DNA of 64,000 bases from contig MNCI01030123.1 in assembly GCA_015680685.1 (NCBI GenBank), positions 1,152,020 to 1,216,019 of the forward strand. The letters are read 5' to 3'. Shown here piece after piece: positions 1 through 9,860 of this stretch (positions are counted from its first letter, which is position 1; each line of letters opens with the position of its first letter). The notes under the pieces were generated by a model. The model saw only the letters and a list, made by a program, of their open reading frames with translations. It had not been told where the DNA came from and made no database searches. The translations under genes were made by a program, and so were the position numbers. Origin of the DNA: Gnetum montanum. Taxonomy: Eukaryota; Streptophyta; Gnetopsida; Gnetales; Gnetaceae.

Positions 1-399
1 TACTCATTCCGCGTTCTAACATGAGATAAGGGTGAGAGAGACTAATTAGGAGAGCAGTAAATAACAATTAAATAAATAAATAAACAAAGTTAATGCTGCA
101 ATGATGAAGTAATCTCAATCTTTATTGCTGGTCATGTGCGTGTCCAAGTACGTGTCACTCGAATAAAGGATGTCGTACAATTACATTCACCACACTGCAG
201 GCAGACACTGGAAAATAATCTATCTCTGGAGGGATCAAACTGCTAGAGTTTAGCTACAATCTAACTCTCATTATGAAACAAGGGAGAGCTGCCTCTTATT
301 TATAGACATTGCAATGGACTGCGATATTGTGTACGCGATATCGCAGGGAAAGACGCGATATCGCGTACGCGATATCGTGGGGGATGCGATATCGCGACA
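1..399 (-). repeat. LTR-A fragment, truncated by the window edge
   Basis: The reverse complement of this stretch matches the first half of the solo LTR at 22509-23348 closely, including the U3 palindromes, the TATA box (TATTTATA on the plus strand at 297-304), the conserved block around position 230 and the CAATAAAGAT poly(A) signal region. The U3 end is taken as 399, giving TG..on the minus strand. The flank at 400-410 is not a polypurine tract, so this is not the 3' LTR of a complete element; it is either a 5' LTR or a solo LTR. The other end lies outside the window, so no TSD can be checked. Confidence 0.85.
311..399 (-). promoter_or_regulatory. U3 cluster of GATATC-centred palindromes
   Basis: The 90 bases upstream of the TATA box hold repeated copies of GCGATATCGC. 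Two copies of CGATATCG flank CGTACG to make a perfect 22-base palindrome at 356-377. The same cluster is found at the same place in the solo LTR at 22509, with different decay, so it belongs to the U3 of this family. A promoter role (dimeric factor binding) is inferred from position only. Confidence 0.6.
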
Positions 400-514
400 A
401 AGCTCTTGATTTGAAAGCTATAATAACTTTAATTTTGATGGGTTCACAGAGTTTTAATTTGACTATATATCTTAGGGGTAAATATTACTAAAGAAAATAT
501 TTTGAATTCCATTA
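400..514. other. short AT-rich spacer, nothing recognised
   Basis: This is old flanking DNA between the LTR-A fragment and the A1 insertion site. Before A1 inserted it was continuous with the DNA that now starts at 13837. Confidence 0.5.
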
Positions 515-519
515 ATCCC
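515..519. repeat. target-site duplication ATCCC, left copy (A1)
   Basis: It is identical to 13832-13836, directly outside the two ends of A1, as expected for Ty3/gypsy integration. Confidence 0.9.
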
Positions 520-1406
520 TAATGAGTTGCAGCTTTGTCAGCTGCATGACAAGGCCTTGTCAACTGGGCCTCGTTGACGCATCATATCATGCGTCGACGA
601 GGCCTCGTCAATGCAATGTATGCATTTGGCTATAAATACGTGTCCACTAGCCACATTTATGGTAATTTAGATTTTAGTAGTAGTGAAGCTCTTGTAGTTT
701 TTTCATTTGAAAGTTAGAATTTTTCTCTCGAGTGCCCGCAGTAAGAGTAATTAAGTGTATGCATCTTTATTTAAGCATTGTTGTACTTGAGCACGACAAT
801 GTCTGTGATAATAAAGATGAGCTTTCTGATAAACCTTGCAACACTTTGGATAGATTAAATATTTTATTTATGCATTTAATATTTTCAATTATTTATTAAA
901 TATTTCCTAGTAATTAAGTTAATGAAGCAATTAAGTAAGATAGATTAAACACATAAGTAGAACTGCTTCAAGCATGACATGTATTTGCTTGGTAGTCCCA
1001 ACATTGTTATTGCTTAGTACACCCAGTAGCGTAGCACTTGGTAACCTAGTAGTGGATACGTGAATTTAAGATGTGTGTGGAAAGTGGGACCAGATGCTTA
1101 TGTTAGGATGAGTTAGATACTCATAATTAGTTAAAATAAATTTGGTAGCCCAATTACTTTTATCTTCCTTTAAACACCAAAACATAAAATATAAAATGAC
1201 AAAAATTAAATGTCTCAATTACACTTAACCATACCAATGTACTTCACAAGTGTAATTTGGAAGACAACAATTGACCTTAAGATAAAGATTTACTTCCTAG
1301 AAGGCTAGTGCACTGGAAACTATAAAGTCCATGAAATTCAATTGGATCGCATGTGAACGCTATGTGATTTGTATGGTTGGGCATAGGGGTACCTTGCCAC
1401 TCATCA
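520..1406 (+). repeat. A1 5' LTR
   Basis: It starts TAATGAGTTG (the TG has decayed; the 3' copy has TGATGAGTTG) and ends in CTCATCA two bases before the primer site. U3 carries a strong inverted repeat and a TATA box at 631; R carries AATAAA at 810-815. It aligns along its length with 12960-13831. Confidence 0.93.
547..638 (+). promoter_or_regulatory. A1 U3 promoter: palindromes plus TATA box
   Basis: TGACAAGGCCTTGTCA (547-562) is a perfect palindrome. Arms at 567-582 and 589-604 pair at 15 of 16 positions around a 6-base loop. GACGAGGCCTCGTC (596-609) is again a perfect palindrome. TATAAATA follows at 631, 27 bases after the second arm. The 3' LTR keeps the hairpin with both arms changed together. 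Confidence 0.7.
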
Positions 1407-1407
1407 T

Positions 1408-1426
1408 TGGTGCCATTTCTGAGGAC
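1408..1426 (+). other. A1 primer-binding site (tRNA-Asp type)
   Basis: TGGTGCCATTTCTGAGGAC matches the complement of the plant tRNA-Asp 3' end apart from a few changes, most of them transitions. It begins two bases after the LTR. The stretch 1427-1549 is untranslated leader with no other feature seen. Confidence 0.85.
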
Positions 1427-1549
1427 TTTGTTTGTTGAAACATGTGCTATTTAGGTTTAGTGAATATCGTTGGATGAACTCAAGGTCAACATTACTCTCA
1501 ACGACATAGAAACTACTAAGCACATTGATAATTTTATTCATTTTGCAAA

Positions 1550-4079
1550 ATGTCTTCTTCTTCCCACAAACATGAAGATGTCAAATTGCCAACCCCATAG
1601 GAGTGCAAAGTGGTATATACTCATCCCAATGAGTATGTACTAGATTTCACCTTCATCCTACATTAGAATGAATAGTTGGGATGGCATGATATGGAGGGTA
1701 ACATCATCTTGCCCCTTGATCAATCTGTACCCAAAATGTTGCTTAAAAATCTTAAGAAGTTGGACATCTTAGATCTTCATGAAGAATACGTTGTGGATGG
1801 TTATGACACTCGAGATTATCATCCCACTAAAACACAACATAGGCAAGGTCAACACTAGGAGAAGCTCCATGAGTTTACAAAGGGAAAACACTTTAGTAAT
1901 CCCTTGTTGCTATTGAACCAAGATGACAACAAGGATCCTCCTCTTGAAGATTCTCTATCCCCTGTTGTTGGTAGTGAGGGTGTGACCTTGAACTTGTGGT
2001 CAGCTATTCATAAAATAGGTTTAGGTAAGAGTAATAGTCAAGGTAGGGACTTGGATAAATATCACAATAGCAAGGGATCTAAGTATGGTGGTCATAATGA
2101 GTCAAAAAGTGATGGTAGACATTGTGGTGGTGGTGGTGGTCCACCTTTCTCTCCATCCTTTTCATTCAATTTTGAACATTCCTCTTCATCTTCCAGTTCT
2201 CATAGAAGCCATTGTCAAAATAATTGTGATGAAGATGATCAATGAGACAACAATGACCATGAAGGCTACCAAGGCCAAAGCAGTGGTTGAAACCATCATC
2301 GGTGTCATCAACGTAGTGATAATGATGAACCTCTATTAGCAACTTGAAGTATGCTCAACATTGCAGAGGTAGTTAGAATTCCAACTAGGCATATAAAAGA
2401 TAGTAGGATCAAGTACTTAAACATGAATAATATCCCAAGGTTCGAGGGGGGACACAATTCTGATCTGTAGACACATCTACAAGCTTTCCATGATGCCTGT
2501 GCTTTATAGAACATAGAAAATGAATGGAAGAAACTTAAGCTCTTTCCTAGGACACTCATCAAGGAAGTTGAAAGTTGGTACCAGTCCTTGGAGTCGGAAT
2601 CTATCTATAGATGGCGTACCATGTTGGAGTTATTTAATGACATATATCAAACATACTCCAAAGTGTCTAATTTGAAAAGGCAAATCCAAGGTTGGAAATA
2701 GGGAACACATGAACCCTTGGATGCTACCATGGGTAGATACTATTCACTCTTACACTAATGCCCTGGCCATGATTATTCTTAGAGGAAACAACTTTGCCAC
2801 ATCATAGAGGGGCTCAGAGCAGAAACTAGAAGAACTATTGGGGTGTATGTCCAAGGAAGATTGTTTGAACTAAGAGCTAATTAGATCCAAAGGCTAATTG
2901 AGTAGGTAGAAAAAGAAGAAGGTGAGCTACAAAAAAGGGAAAGTGCAAAAGAGTATAATAAGGATCCTTTCAAAAAATGGAAGGTCCGATTTCGTGATGA
3001 GGAGGATTCATCGCTTGATGAAGTGATGAATAGGAAAACCTTGCCCATCCAAAAATATTTTTGTAATATTTCAATAAATGTTGATAAATTATGGGACTCT
3101 TTGGATGAATAATTTTAAACTGTTATGAAGATCACTGAAGAATCCAAAGAGAAAAATAGTGATCATAACCGTAGAAGGTGAAAAGAAGTTGAACATGCCT
3201 ATCAAAGAGGTAAGGGCAAAGTTGTAGCCATAGAGAAAGTTATGAAAACTAACTTTGATGATGAAATCGATTGTGACATTTATCAATATAAACATTTGAA
3301 GGGTTGTTTCCCTATGGTGTCACACTTACAAGAGTCTAGGGTGTATGCATTAAATCCTCAACTAGCACATAGGCAAGCACCTAGACGATTACCTTATCCT
3401 CAAGGCAATTTAAGGCAATTCCATTAGCAACACAAAGCTTACTACCCAAGTGGAGCTCCTCCACAACCTTGTGAATAATATCAACAATCGTACTAACCAC
3501 ATTCATGGGAAATGCCATCGCCAAGACAACAGTACCCTTATAGGCAACCAAATCTATATGGGTACTATGTTTAGCAACCTGTCTCTCTAAGAAGTTTTGC
3601 AAGTCATACCTCATTTTAGCATTGTTATTACCCTCTAGAGTACCACTGAACACATTCACCATTTTCTTGAGGGGAAAACCCATATCCATACCACCCTCCA
3701 CATCCATCTACACACACACCTCCACCTTCAACTCAGTTACCTCTTGCTCCATCCATACAGGATGAGATTCCTCCACAGTCGCAACAATGAAATGCTACGA
3801 GGGTTATACATTCATAACTGGCTTTTTAGTTGAGTGGTTTAGATAATCAATCTAGAAAAAATATCCTTCTTCTGACCCAACAGTCCTCTTCAACCCTCAC
3901 AACCTAGTGTGGCTGATCATCCTGCATCTCCAATACCCTTATCTTTTGCATCAAATACCTTTGAGTGCCCTTCAAACCAAGTGCTACCTCAAATTTTTAT
4001 TGTGATGCTAAATCATCCTATTTTCAACTAGATCAAGGCTGGCAATCTTTCCACAAAAAGATCTGACCCAAGAAATTCA
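1550..4079 (+). pseudogene. gag: A1 gag (capsid/nucleocapsid polyprotein part), stop-ridden
   Basis: The frame opens with ATG then Ser-Ser-Ser-Ser, as in A5 (ATG) and A2 (ATA). Near the N-terminus HDMEGNI and TRDYHPTK are shared with the gags of A2 and A5. A low-complexity Ser/His/Gly-rich segment lies at about 2040-2250. Blocks shared with A2, around IPRFEGG and LIKEVE.WYQSLE, follow from about 2430. A nucleocapsid-like motif lies at 3272-3307: the homologous A2 sequence reads CEICQYEHPKGC, a C-x2-C-x3-H-x3-C knuckle, whereas here the second Cys is Tyr. A Pro/Gln-rich spacer leads into protease. Premature stops occur throughout, mainly TAG at Gln positions, with a few frameshifts. Gag and pol share one frame, so a single polyprotein is inferred. 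Confidence 0.8.
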
Positions 4080-4636
4080 CTCATTTACTTATAGATTGCT
4101 GAACATGAGCCATGTAAGGCTCTTCTTAAGTTTGGTTTCAAAGTTAATCTCATCTCCCATGACATGTACAAGGCCTAGAACCTACCACCTCTCAAGAAGA
4201 GCAACATCCATTTAGAATTGGTAGATTAGTCAATTACTATCCATTTGGGATTAGTAGAGGACATTGTAATAACAGTTTGTGGGTGGTCCTATCCTATTGA
4301 TTTTTTGGTGATTAAGGTTGAAAACTGCAAAAGTGAGTTTCCCATCATTATTGCAAGAGCTTGGTTAAGCATAGTCAATGCATGTATGGGCATAAGGGAT
4401 CTCTCTCTAGAAATCTCCAAAGAAAATGAATTGGGCAAGATAGAGAAGAAGCATATTCCATGCATCGCGTATAGCAATAATGGGTGCAATTGCATGAAAA
4501 GATTTGGTCCATCAAAAGTACATACATTAAAGCATGTAATTAGTGTGCACAAGAAATCAATATTCAAAGGTGTTTGTATGTAGCAACCACAAAACAAGAG
4601 GGCACCTAGTGGCTAATAGCTAACTCAGATAGCAAC
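4080..4636 (+). pseudogene. A1 aspartic protease domain, active site lost
   Basis: The block EPCKALL..G..VNLIS is the flap and active-site region of a retroviral-type aspartic protease. The catalytic triplet, expected as DSG, reads KFG here. The C-terminal part is an open stretch at 4245-4583 with FPIII..AWLS and IRDLSLEISKEN, shared almost word for word with A2, A3 and A5. A frameshift separates the active-site part from this open stretch. The domain would cut gag-pol into mature proteins. Confidence 0.75.
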
Positions 4637-6310
4637 ATGATATGCATGGAACCAACTGAGAACCTAACATGTGCTTATGTTGAAGGCATGGATAAACTTG
4701 AACAAGTTCATTCCCAACTCTCTAATGATAAAGATGATGATACTTGTTATGGAGAGTTGGAAATCCCTGATAACTTCAAGCAGGAGCCTTTAGAGCTAAA
4801 AAATTTACTAGTTGGTATGGAATATGCATTTTTAAACAATGATAAACTGGTCATAATTAATGCCAAACTTGCTTCTAAACAAAAATAAATGTTGCTAAAG
4901 GTGGCTAACAAATGGCCAATAGCCTTTGCTTGGTCATATCCTAAGTTAATAGGAATTGATCCTAGGATATGCTAGCATCGCATTTACATGAACCCAACCA
5001 TGAAGCCTAGAGGGCAACCACAGAGGTAGCTGAACCCCAAATTGAAGTAGATCATCAAGGAGAAAATTGAACAACTCCTCAAGGCAGGGTTCATCTATCC
5101 CATCATGAATAGTAAGTGGGTTAGCCCACTCATAATTGTGTTGAAGAAGGATAAAAAATGGTAGGTTTGCATCGATCTCAGGTTGTTAAATATGACAACA
5201 TTTAAAGATCATTTTCCATTATCATTTATGGATCAAGTATTGGACACCATATCTGGGCATTGTTATTATAGCTTCTTGGATGGTTATAGTGGCTATAACC
5301 AAATCCAAATTGCACCAAAAGATCAGGCCAAGACAACATTCAAGAGCTCATGGGGGACTTTTGCATATTGTAAGATGCCATTTGGTCTACCCAATGCCCT
5401 TGTAGCATTTCAATGCTTGGTCCTTAGTATCTTCCAACAGTAGATTAGTAGTGGTGTAGAAGTCTTCATGGATGAATTTTCCACCTATGGAGCTACATTT
5501 GAGCAAGCCTTGAACCAACTTGAGCAAGTACTGAAAAGATGTGTTAAAAAAATCTATGGCTCAACTAGCAAAAGAGCAATATCATGGTCCAAGAAGGAAT
5601 TGTGCGATAGCACTGAATTTTGCAAAAAGGGATTGAGGTAGACCTAGAAAAGATAAGGATCATCCAAGGAATAACAGGTCAACTAGAGATAGTTAAAGAT
5701 GTTTGGTCATTCCTTGGACACACTGGCTACTACCAACGATTCATAGAGAATTTCTCTAAGAGCACAAAATAATTAATATAGCTTACAAAAAAAGATGCAC
5801 CTTTCATTTGGACCAAAGAATGTAAACATGCATTCCAATAGTTAAAAGAGAAACTCATAGAAACACCAATCCTATGAGCACCAGACTGGTCTAGATCCTT
5901 CCACATCATGATGGATGCATCTAACTATGCCTTGAGAGTAATGCTGATGTAGATGGATGATAAGAAACACCCTTACTATATCCACTGCATTAGCCAAAGC
6001 ATTGTGAAAGCATAGTTAAATTACACCACCATGGAAAAAGAATTAATAGCCATGGTGTATGCTCTGGAAAAGTTCAGGCACTATGTGCTTGGCTACAAAA
6101 TATTTATGCACACGGACCACAATGCAATGCACTTCCTCATGAACAAGCCAATGGTGAGCCCTTGTGTCATATGGTGATCCATGATCTTGCAGGAAGTCGA
6201 TCTCATGATGATAGCTTGAAAGGGACAAAGAATGTGATCGTTGTCCACCTCTCTCACTTAAGATGGGATAATAAAGAGGAGGAGAGCTCAGTCTTTAACT
6301 AATTTCTAGA
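4637..6310 (+). pseudogene. A1 reverse transcriptase and RNase H
   Basis: In order: a linker with ELEIPDNFKQEPLELK, the RT fingers with FIYPIMNSKWVSPL, the palm with LDGYSGYNQIQIAP and TFAYCKMPFGLPNA, and the catalytic FMDEF at 5465-5479. The usual second Asp of FMDD is Glu here (5474-5476). The thumb block WSFLGHTGYYQRFI follows. RNase H is seen from about 5900 with MMDASNYAL, MEKELIAMVYALEKFRHYVLG and HTDHN, so its Asp-Glu-Asp set is in place. Internal stops are common, and a shift separates RNase H from the linker to integrase. Confidence 0.85.
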
Positions 6311-6379
6311 TGAACTCCTCTTTACATGAGTAATAAATAAACAAACACCTATAGAAATAACATGGTATAATAGCATCTT

Positions 6380-7664
6380 TACTTATCTTCTCACTTAGAA
6401 GATGCCACAAGATTTTGACTTTAGAAAGAAGCAACAATTTCTTCATTGGGCCAAATATTTCATGGAAATCAATAGACACCTCTACAAGGTGTGTGTTGAT
6501 GGCCTGATTCGTTGGTGTGTCCTTGATGAAGATCAACTACATGTTCTCCAGGATGCTCATGAAGGGCCTTGTAGAGGCCACTATGCTAGAAGACACATGG
6601 CCATAAAAATCCTAATGGTAGGATACTATTGGCCTACACTCTTTAGGGATGCCCACTAGTTTGTCAAATCTTGTGAACATTGTCAACAAGATGCGGGGAT
6701 GATTACTTACATGGAAGATCCTCAATAGTAAATTCAACCATTGGAACCTTTTGACATATGGGCTGTTGACTTTATGGATCCCATCACACCCATGTAGAAC
6801 AAAAGGCATATATTATCGTAGTAGTAGACTACTACACAAAATGGGTAGAAGCAGTAGCTGTTACTGATTGTACATCATCCATTGCTACTAGATTTATAGA
6901 ACAAAATATTGTAAATAGGTTTGGGGTGCCATGTTCACTAATTTCTAACAATGGAACTCATTTCACAGGTGCCACTTTTAGAAAGTTAATGCAACACTTG
7001 GGAGTTGAACATAAATCAACAACACCCTATCATCCCCAAGCCAATAGTCAAGTAGAGGTAACTAACTGGAAGATCACAAAAATCTTAACATGGACCATTA
7101 GCAAGTATAGGAAAGATTGGAGTACAAAACTTAACAACGCCCCTTTGGGCTTACCATTCAACATGGAAACTTCCTATTGGCTACTCTTCCTATGAGTTGG
7201 TGTACAGAAAATTTCCAATGCTCTCAATTCAATCTGAGCTCTGCACACTCTCAACAGCTTGTGATCTGAATCTTAACCTAAGTCTAGCATAGAAAGAAAG
7301 ATTGATCAACCTGAACATGCTAGATGAAAATTGATTAGTGGCCCTATCTTTGAATGATGTACACAAGGCATTTAGCAAGCAACATCATGACCTCAGAATA
7401 TGAAAGGTAAAAATTCAACCAAGAGATAAGGTCCTCTATTGGAACCCCACACAGGTACCCTAGAAGGAAAAATTTCAAACATTGTAGGAGGGACCTTGTA
7501 TAATTGATCAAACCTTTCTCTCTGGGGCCATGTTGATTTGCAAACCTAAAAGCCCAAATAAAAAGCGGTTGGTTAACATCCAATAAGTAAAACCTTTCCT
7601 TGAACCAAGATAGGCTAGTGCAATTACCACCTCGATAGATGGACAACCATGTTCCATTTTTTAG
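6380..7664 (+). pseudogene. A1 integrase, second catalytic Asp changed to Asn
   Basis: The N-terminal zinc-binding part is visible as GHYARRHMAIK..., YYWPTLF and CEHCQQ. The core has VDFM (first catalytic Asp) at about 6770. SNNGTHF at 6944-6964 replaces the usual SDxGTHF, so the second catalytic Asp is Asn at 6947-6949. YHPQANSQVEVTN supplies the catalytic Glu. The C-terminal part has KVLYWNP.., a GPF-like EGP segment and VKPFLEP, and ends PCSIF-stop at 7664, as in A2 and A3. The enzyme would insert the cDNA into the genome; this copy is dead through stops, a frameshift at about 6800 and the catalytic change. Confidence 0.85.
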
Positions 7665-9299
7665 ATCTCCTCCTTTTAACTCAATCATGGGGAAAATGGC
7701 CATCTATGCGAATAAACCATATGGCTTCTCAGTTTTTCTACTTTTTTTTTTGTTTTTCATGTTTTTTATTTTACAAGTTATTTATTTTACAAATTTTGAT
7801 TTTTAGATTTTTTGTAATTTCATACCATTGTTAGTACCTTTGAACCCTTGTTGATTATTTTACACTTTCTTATATATTTTAGTTTGTTTTATTTTATTTT
7901 ATTTTATTTTGTTCAAGTGTGATACTTTCTTGCTTTACTAATAAAATTGCTTTATTGCCACAGGATACAGTGCCATTATTACTATTTACTAACGATGGTT
8001 TGTGCTTAATGTTGTGATTGTCATTTTTTGGTTTCTATTTTTGAATTCTTATGTCTAATGACTTTGACGTGGTTCATTTTTCATGGAATAGGCAGTGAAA
8101 TCATGTCATCTGCCCATCCAGTAAACTCTATGGTTTTCCTTGTTCTATGAATTTGAGGTCCCTTCCATTAAAGAAACTTTTAATTAATTAGTGACCTTGG
8201 TAGTTCTGGAATTAGGAAGGATTCAAAGGTTTGTAAAGGATGTGACTTCAAGGGGACTCAATACTCTTTGTATTCTTCTACTTCCTTGAGTGTTTTTCAT
8301 GGACTTCTTACCATTCCATTCCAACCACTAATAGGAAGTCAAATAAAGTCTTTACATGGTGTGGTTCCCATCCAAAAAAAAAAAAAACAATGAGAATTTA
8401 AATTACGCCTCTTAGAGACAATGAACAAATAAGTCCTTACATGGTGTGGTTCCTATTTAAAAAAAAATGATGGGAATTCAAAGCACACCCCTTGGACAAA
8501 TAAATAGGCTACAAGCACTAGTTATGGAACTAGAAAGACATGCACCTATGCCTAAAAGTTCCCTTTAACTAAGGCCCTATCTCACTTCCTACTTCTTTCT
8601 TTTCTTCTCCTTATGAAATGATGGTTGTCTTGTGGAAGCACTCTCATGTCTCGTGTGGATGGATTGGTCTTAGGGTGGCGATGCGAAGTCATTGAAAGCA
8701 AATGGTTTTGGTCTAGACTAAGGATGGATCTTCCTAGGTCATTTTAAATACAAATTTCATAGCGGACTTCTTATGACCTTAATTCATAATTCCATTCCAC
8801 CTTCTCCATCATCCATCCATGCTACCATAGTTCACCTCACTACTGGGTTCTATGTTATGCTCTATGTCTTGGTCTAATGTGTTTGAATTCTTGGATAGAT
8901 TCTTTTTGGTTGGTCCTTAACTTTTCATGATCATTGATCAACTATGGGGCCCATAGACTCCTTAGTTGAGATTATGCAATCGAAACAAGGGCATGAGCTT
9001 GCTATGGGGAGGACCCACATGCATAGCTCTTGGCTTGATTAGTTAAGGTTCCTTCCCTTTGACATTGCCACAATCCTATCATTCGCATATTTCATTGTGT
9101 ATTCTACTTAGTGCTCTTTAACCATTTATTTCATTCATCACTTGAATCATTTTTTCTTCATTTTTCTAAATTTATGAGCTCTAACACCCTCTTCTCATAT
9201 TTTCATACTGTTCTTGGCATTTTGAGCTTTCATTTGATCCCAATTTCATTTAAAAACTCTTTGTATTTTGCAAGTTTGACCAAAGTCAACGATCATCTA
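7665..9299 (+). other. A1 noncoding region between pol and ORF3
   Basis: A T-rich tract at 7735-7925 with repeated TTTTATTTTA runs follows the end of pol. A conserved noncoding block, also found in A2, A3 and A5, fills the rest. It contains the tandem hairpins listed separately. No coding potential was seen beyond short chance frames. Confidence 0.7.
8359..8489 (+). other. A1 tandem hairpin units (two)
   Basis: Units lie at 8359-8409 and 8443-8489. Each starts GGTGTGGTTCC.AT, runs through an A-rich loop and ends ATG.GAATT..AA....CACACC (or its decayed form), so the ends can pair. The same unit is present in A2, A3 and A5 at the same place with paired changes in the arms. Confidence 0.65.
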
Positions 9300-9314
9300 C
9301 GATGGTCAATAGCT

Positions 9315-9405
9315 ATGTTGACGAGGCCTCATTGACGTAGCTGACCACATCAATGAGGCCCCATCGATGAAGCCTCATCGACACATCACAAAAATACTAT
9401 ATATA
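9315..9405 (+). promoter_or_regulatory. internal promoter of ORF3 in A1
   Basis: GGCCTCATTGA (9325-9335) and TCAATGAGGCC (9350-9360) form a perfect 11-base inverted repeat, the same core sequence as the hairpin in the U3 of the A1 3' LTR. A TATA box, TATATATA, follows at 9398-9405. A3 has an equivalent arrangement upstream of its ORF3. The promoter role is inferred from this match to the LTR layout. Confidence 0.55.
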
Positions 9406-9429
9406 CCACTGTGCACTTAGAAAGTTTTG

Positions 9430-9860
9430 TCCTTTTCCTCATAACACACAAGGAGATTTTGTAATTTTTTTGAGCCCAAAACATTTCAGAGCCCTTAACT
9501 TCCCAACTGTTTATCTAAATCACTCCATTTTCAACCCTACACTTATCGAAGCTAAGCTCTTTATTGTGGGGGTTGCAAACCTTAAGGTTTTCAATGAAAT
9601 ATTTAAAAACTTTTTCTAACTCCCCAAAAGGGTTAATAACCTTCAAAATATACAAACATCAATTTTTTTCAAAAGTTAACCCTTCTAACAACCTATGGGA
9701 TGATTTATTAATAATAACACATAAATAAATAATAATTGGAGTAATAAAATCAATCATAATAACAACTTAGCCAAGTGTAACTATCCTTAAGAGATAAAGG
9801 TATCCTAATTACTTCATGTTACACAACGATTACTAACTTGTGGTCTTATTGTGATTACAG
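9430..9860 (+). other. ORF3 leader and intron in A1
   Basis: A leader of about 150 bases after the TATA box ends at AAG|GTTTTC. An AT-rich intron, 9587-9860, ends TTGTGATTACAG directly before the ORF3 ATG at 9861. The tail of this intron is conserved in A2, A3 and A5, including a TACTAAT-like branch region and the block TGTTACAC. The donor is conserved in A3 (AA|GTTTTT). Splice sites are called from consensus and conservation, not from transcripts. Confidence 0.55.

Noticed and set aside
2085-2339. 84-codon plus-strand frame in A1 gag
   Set aside because: It is a shifted reading of the His/Gly/Ser low-complexity part of gag.
7344-7703. 119-codon minus-strand frame in A1
   Set aside because: It is the antisense of the integrase C-terminus.
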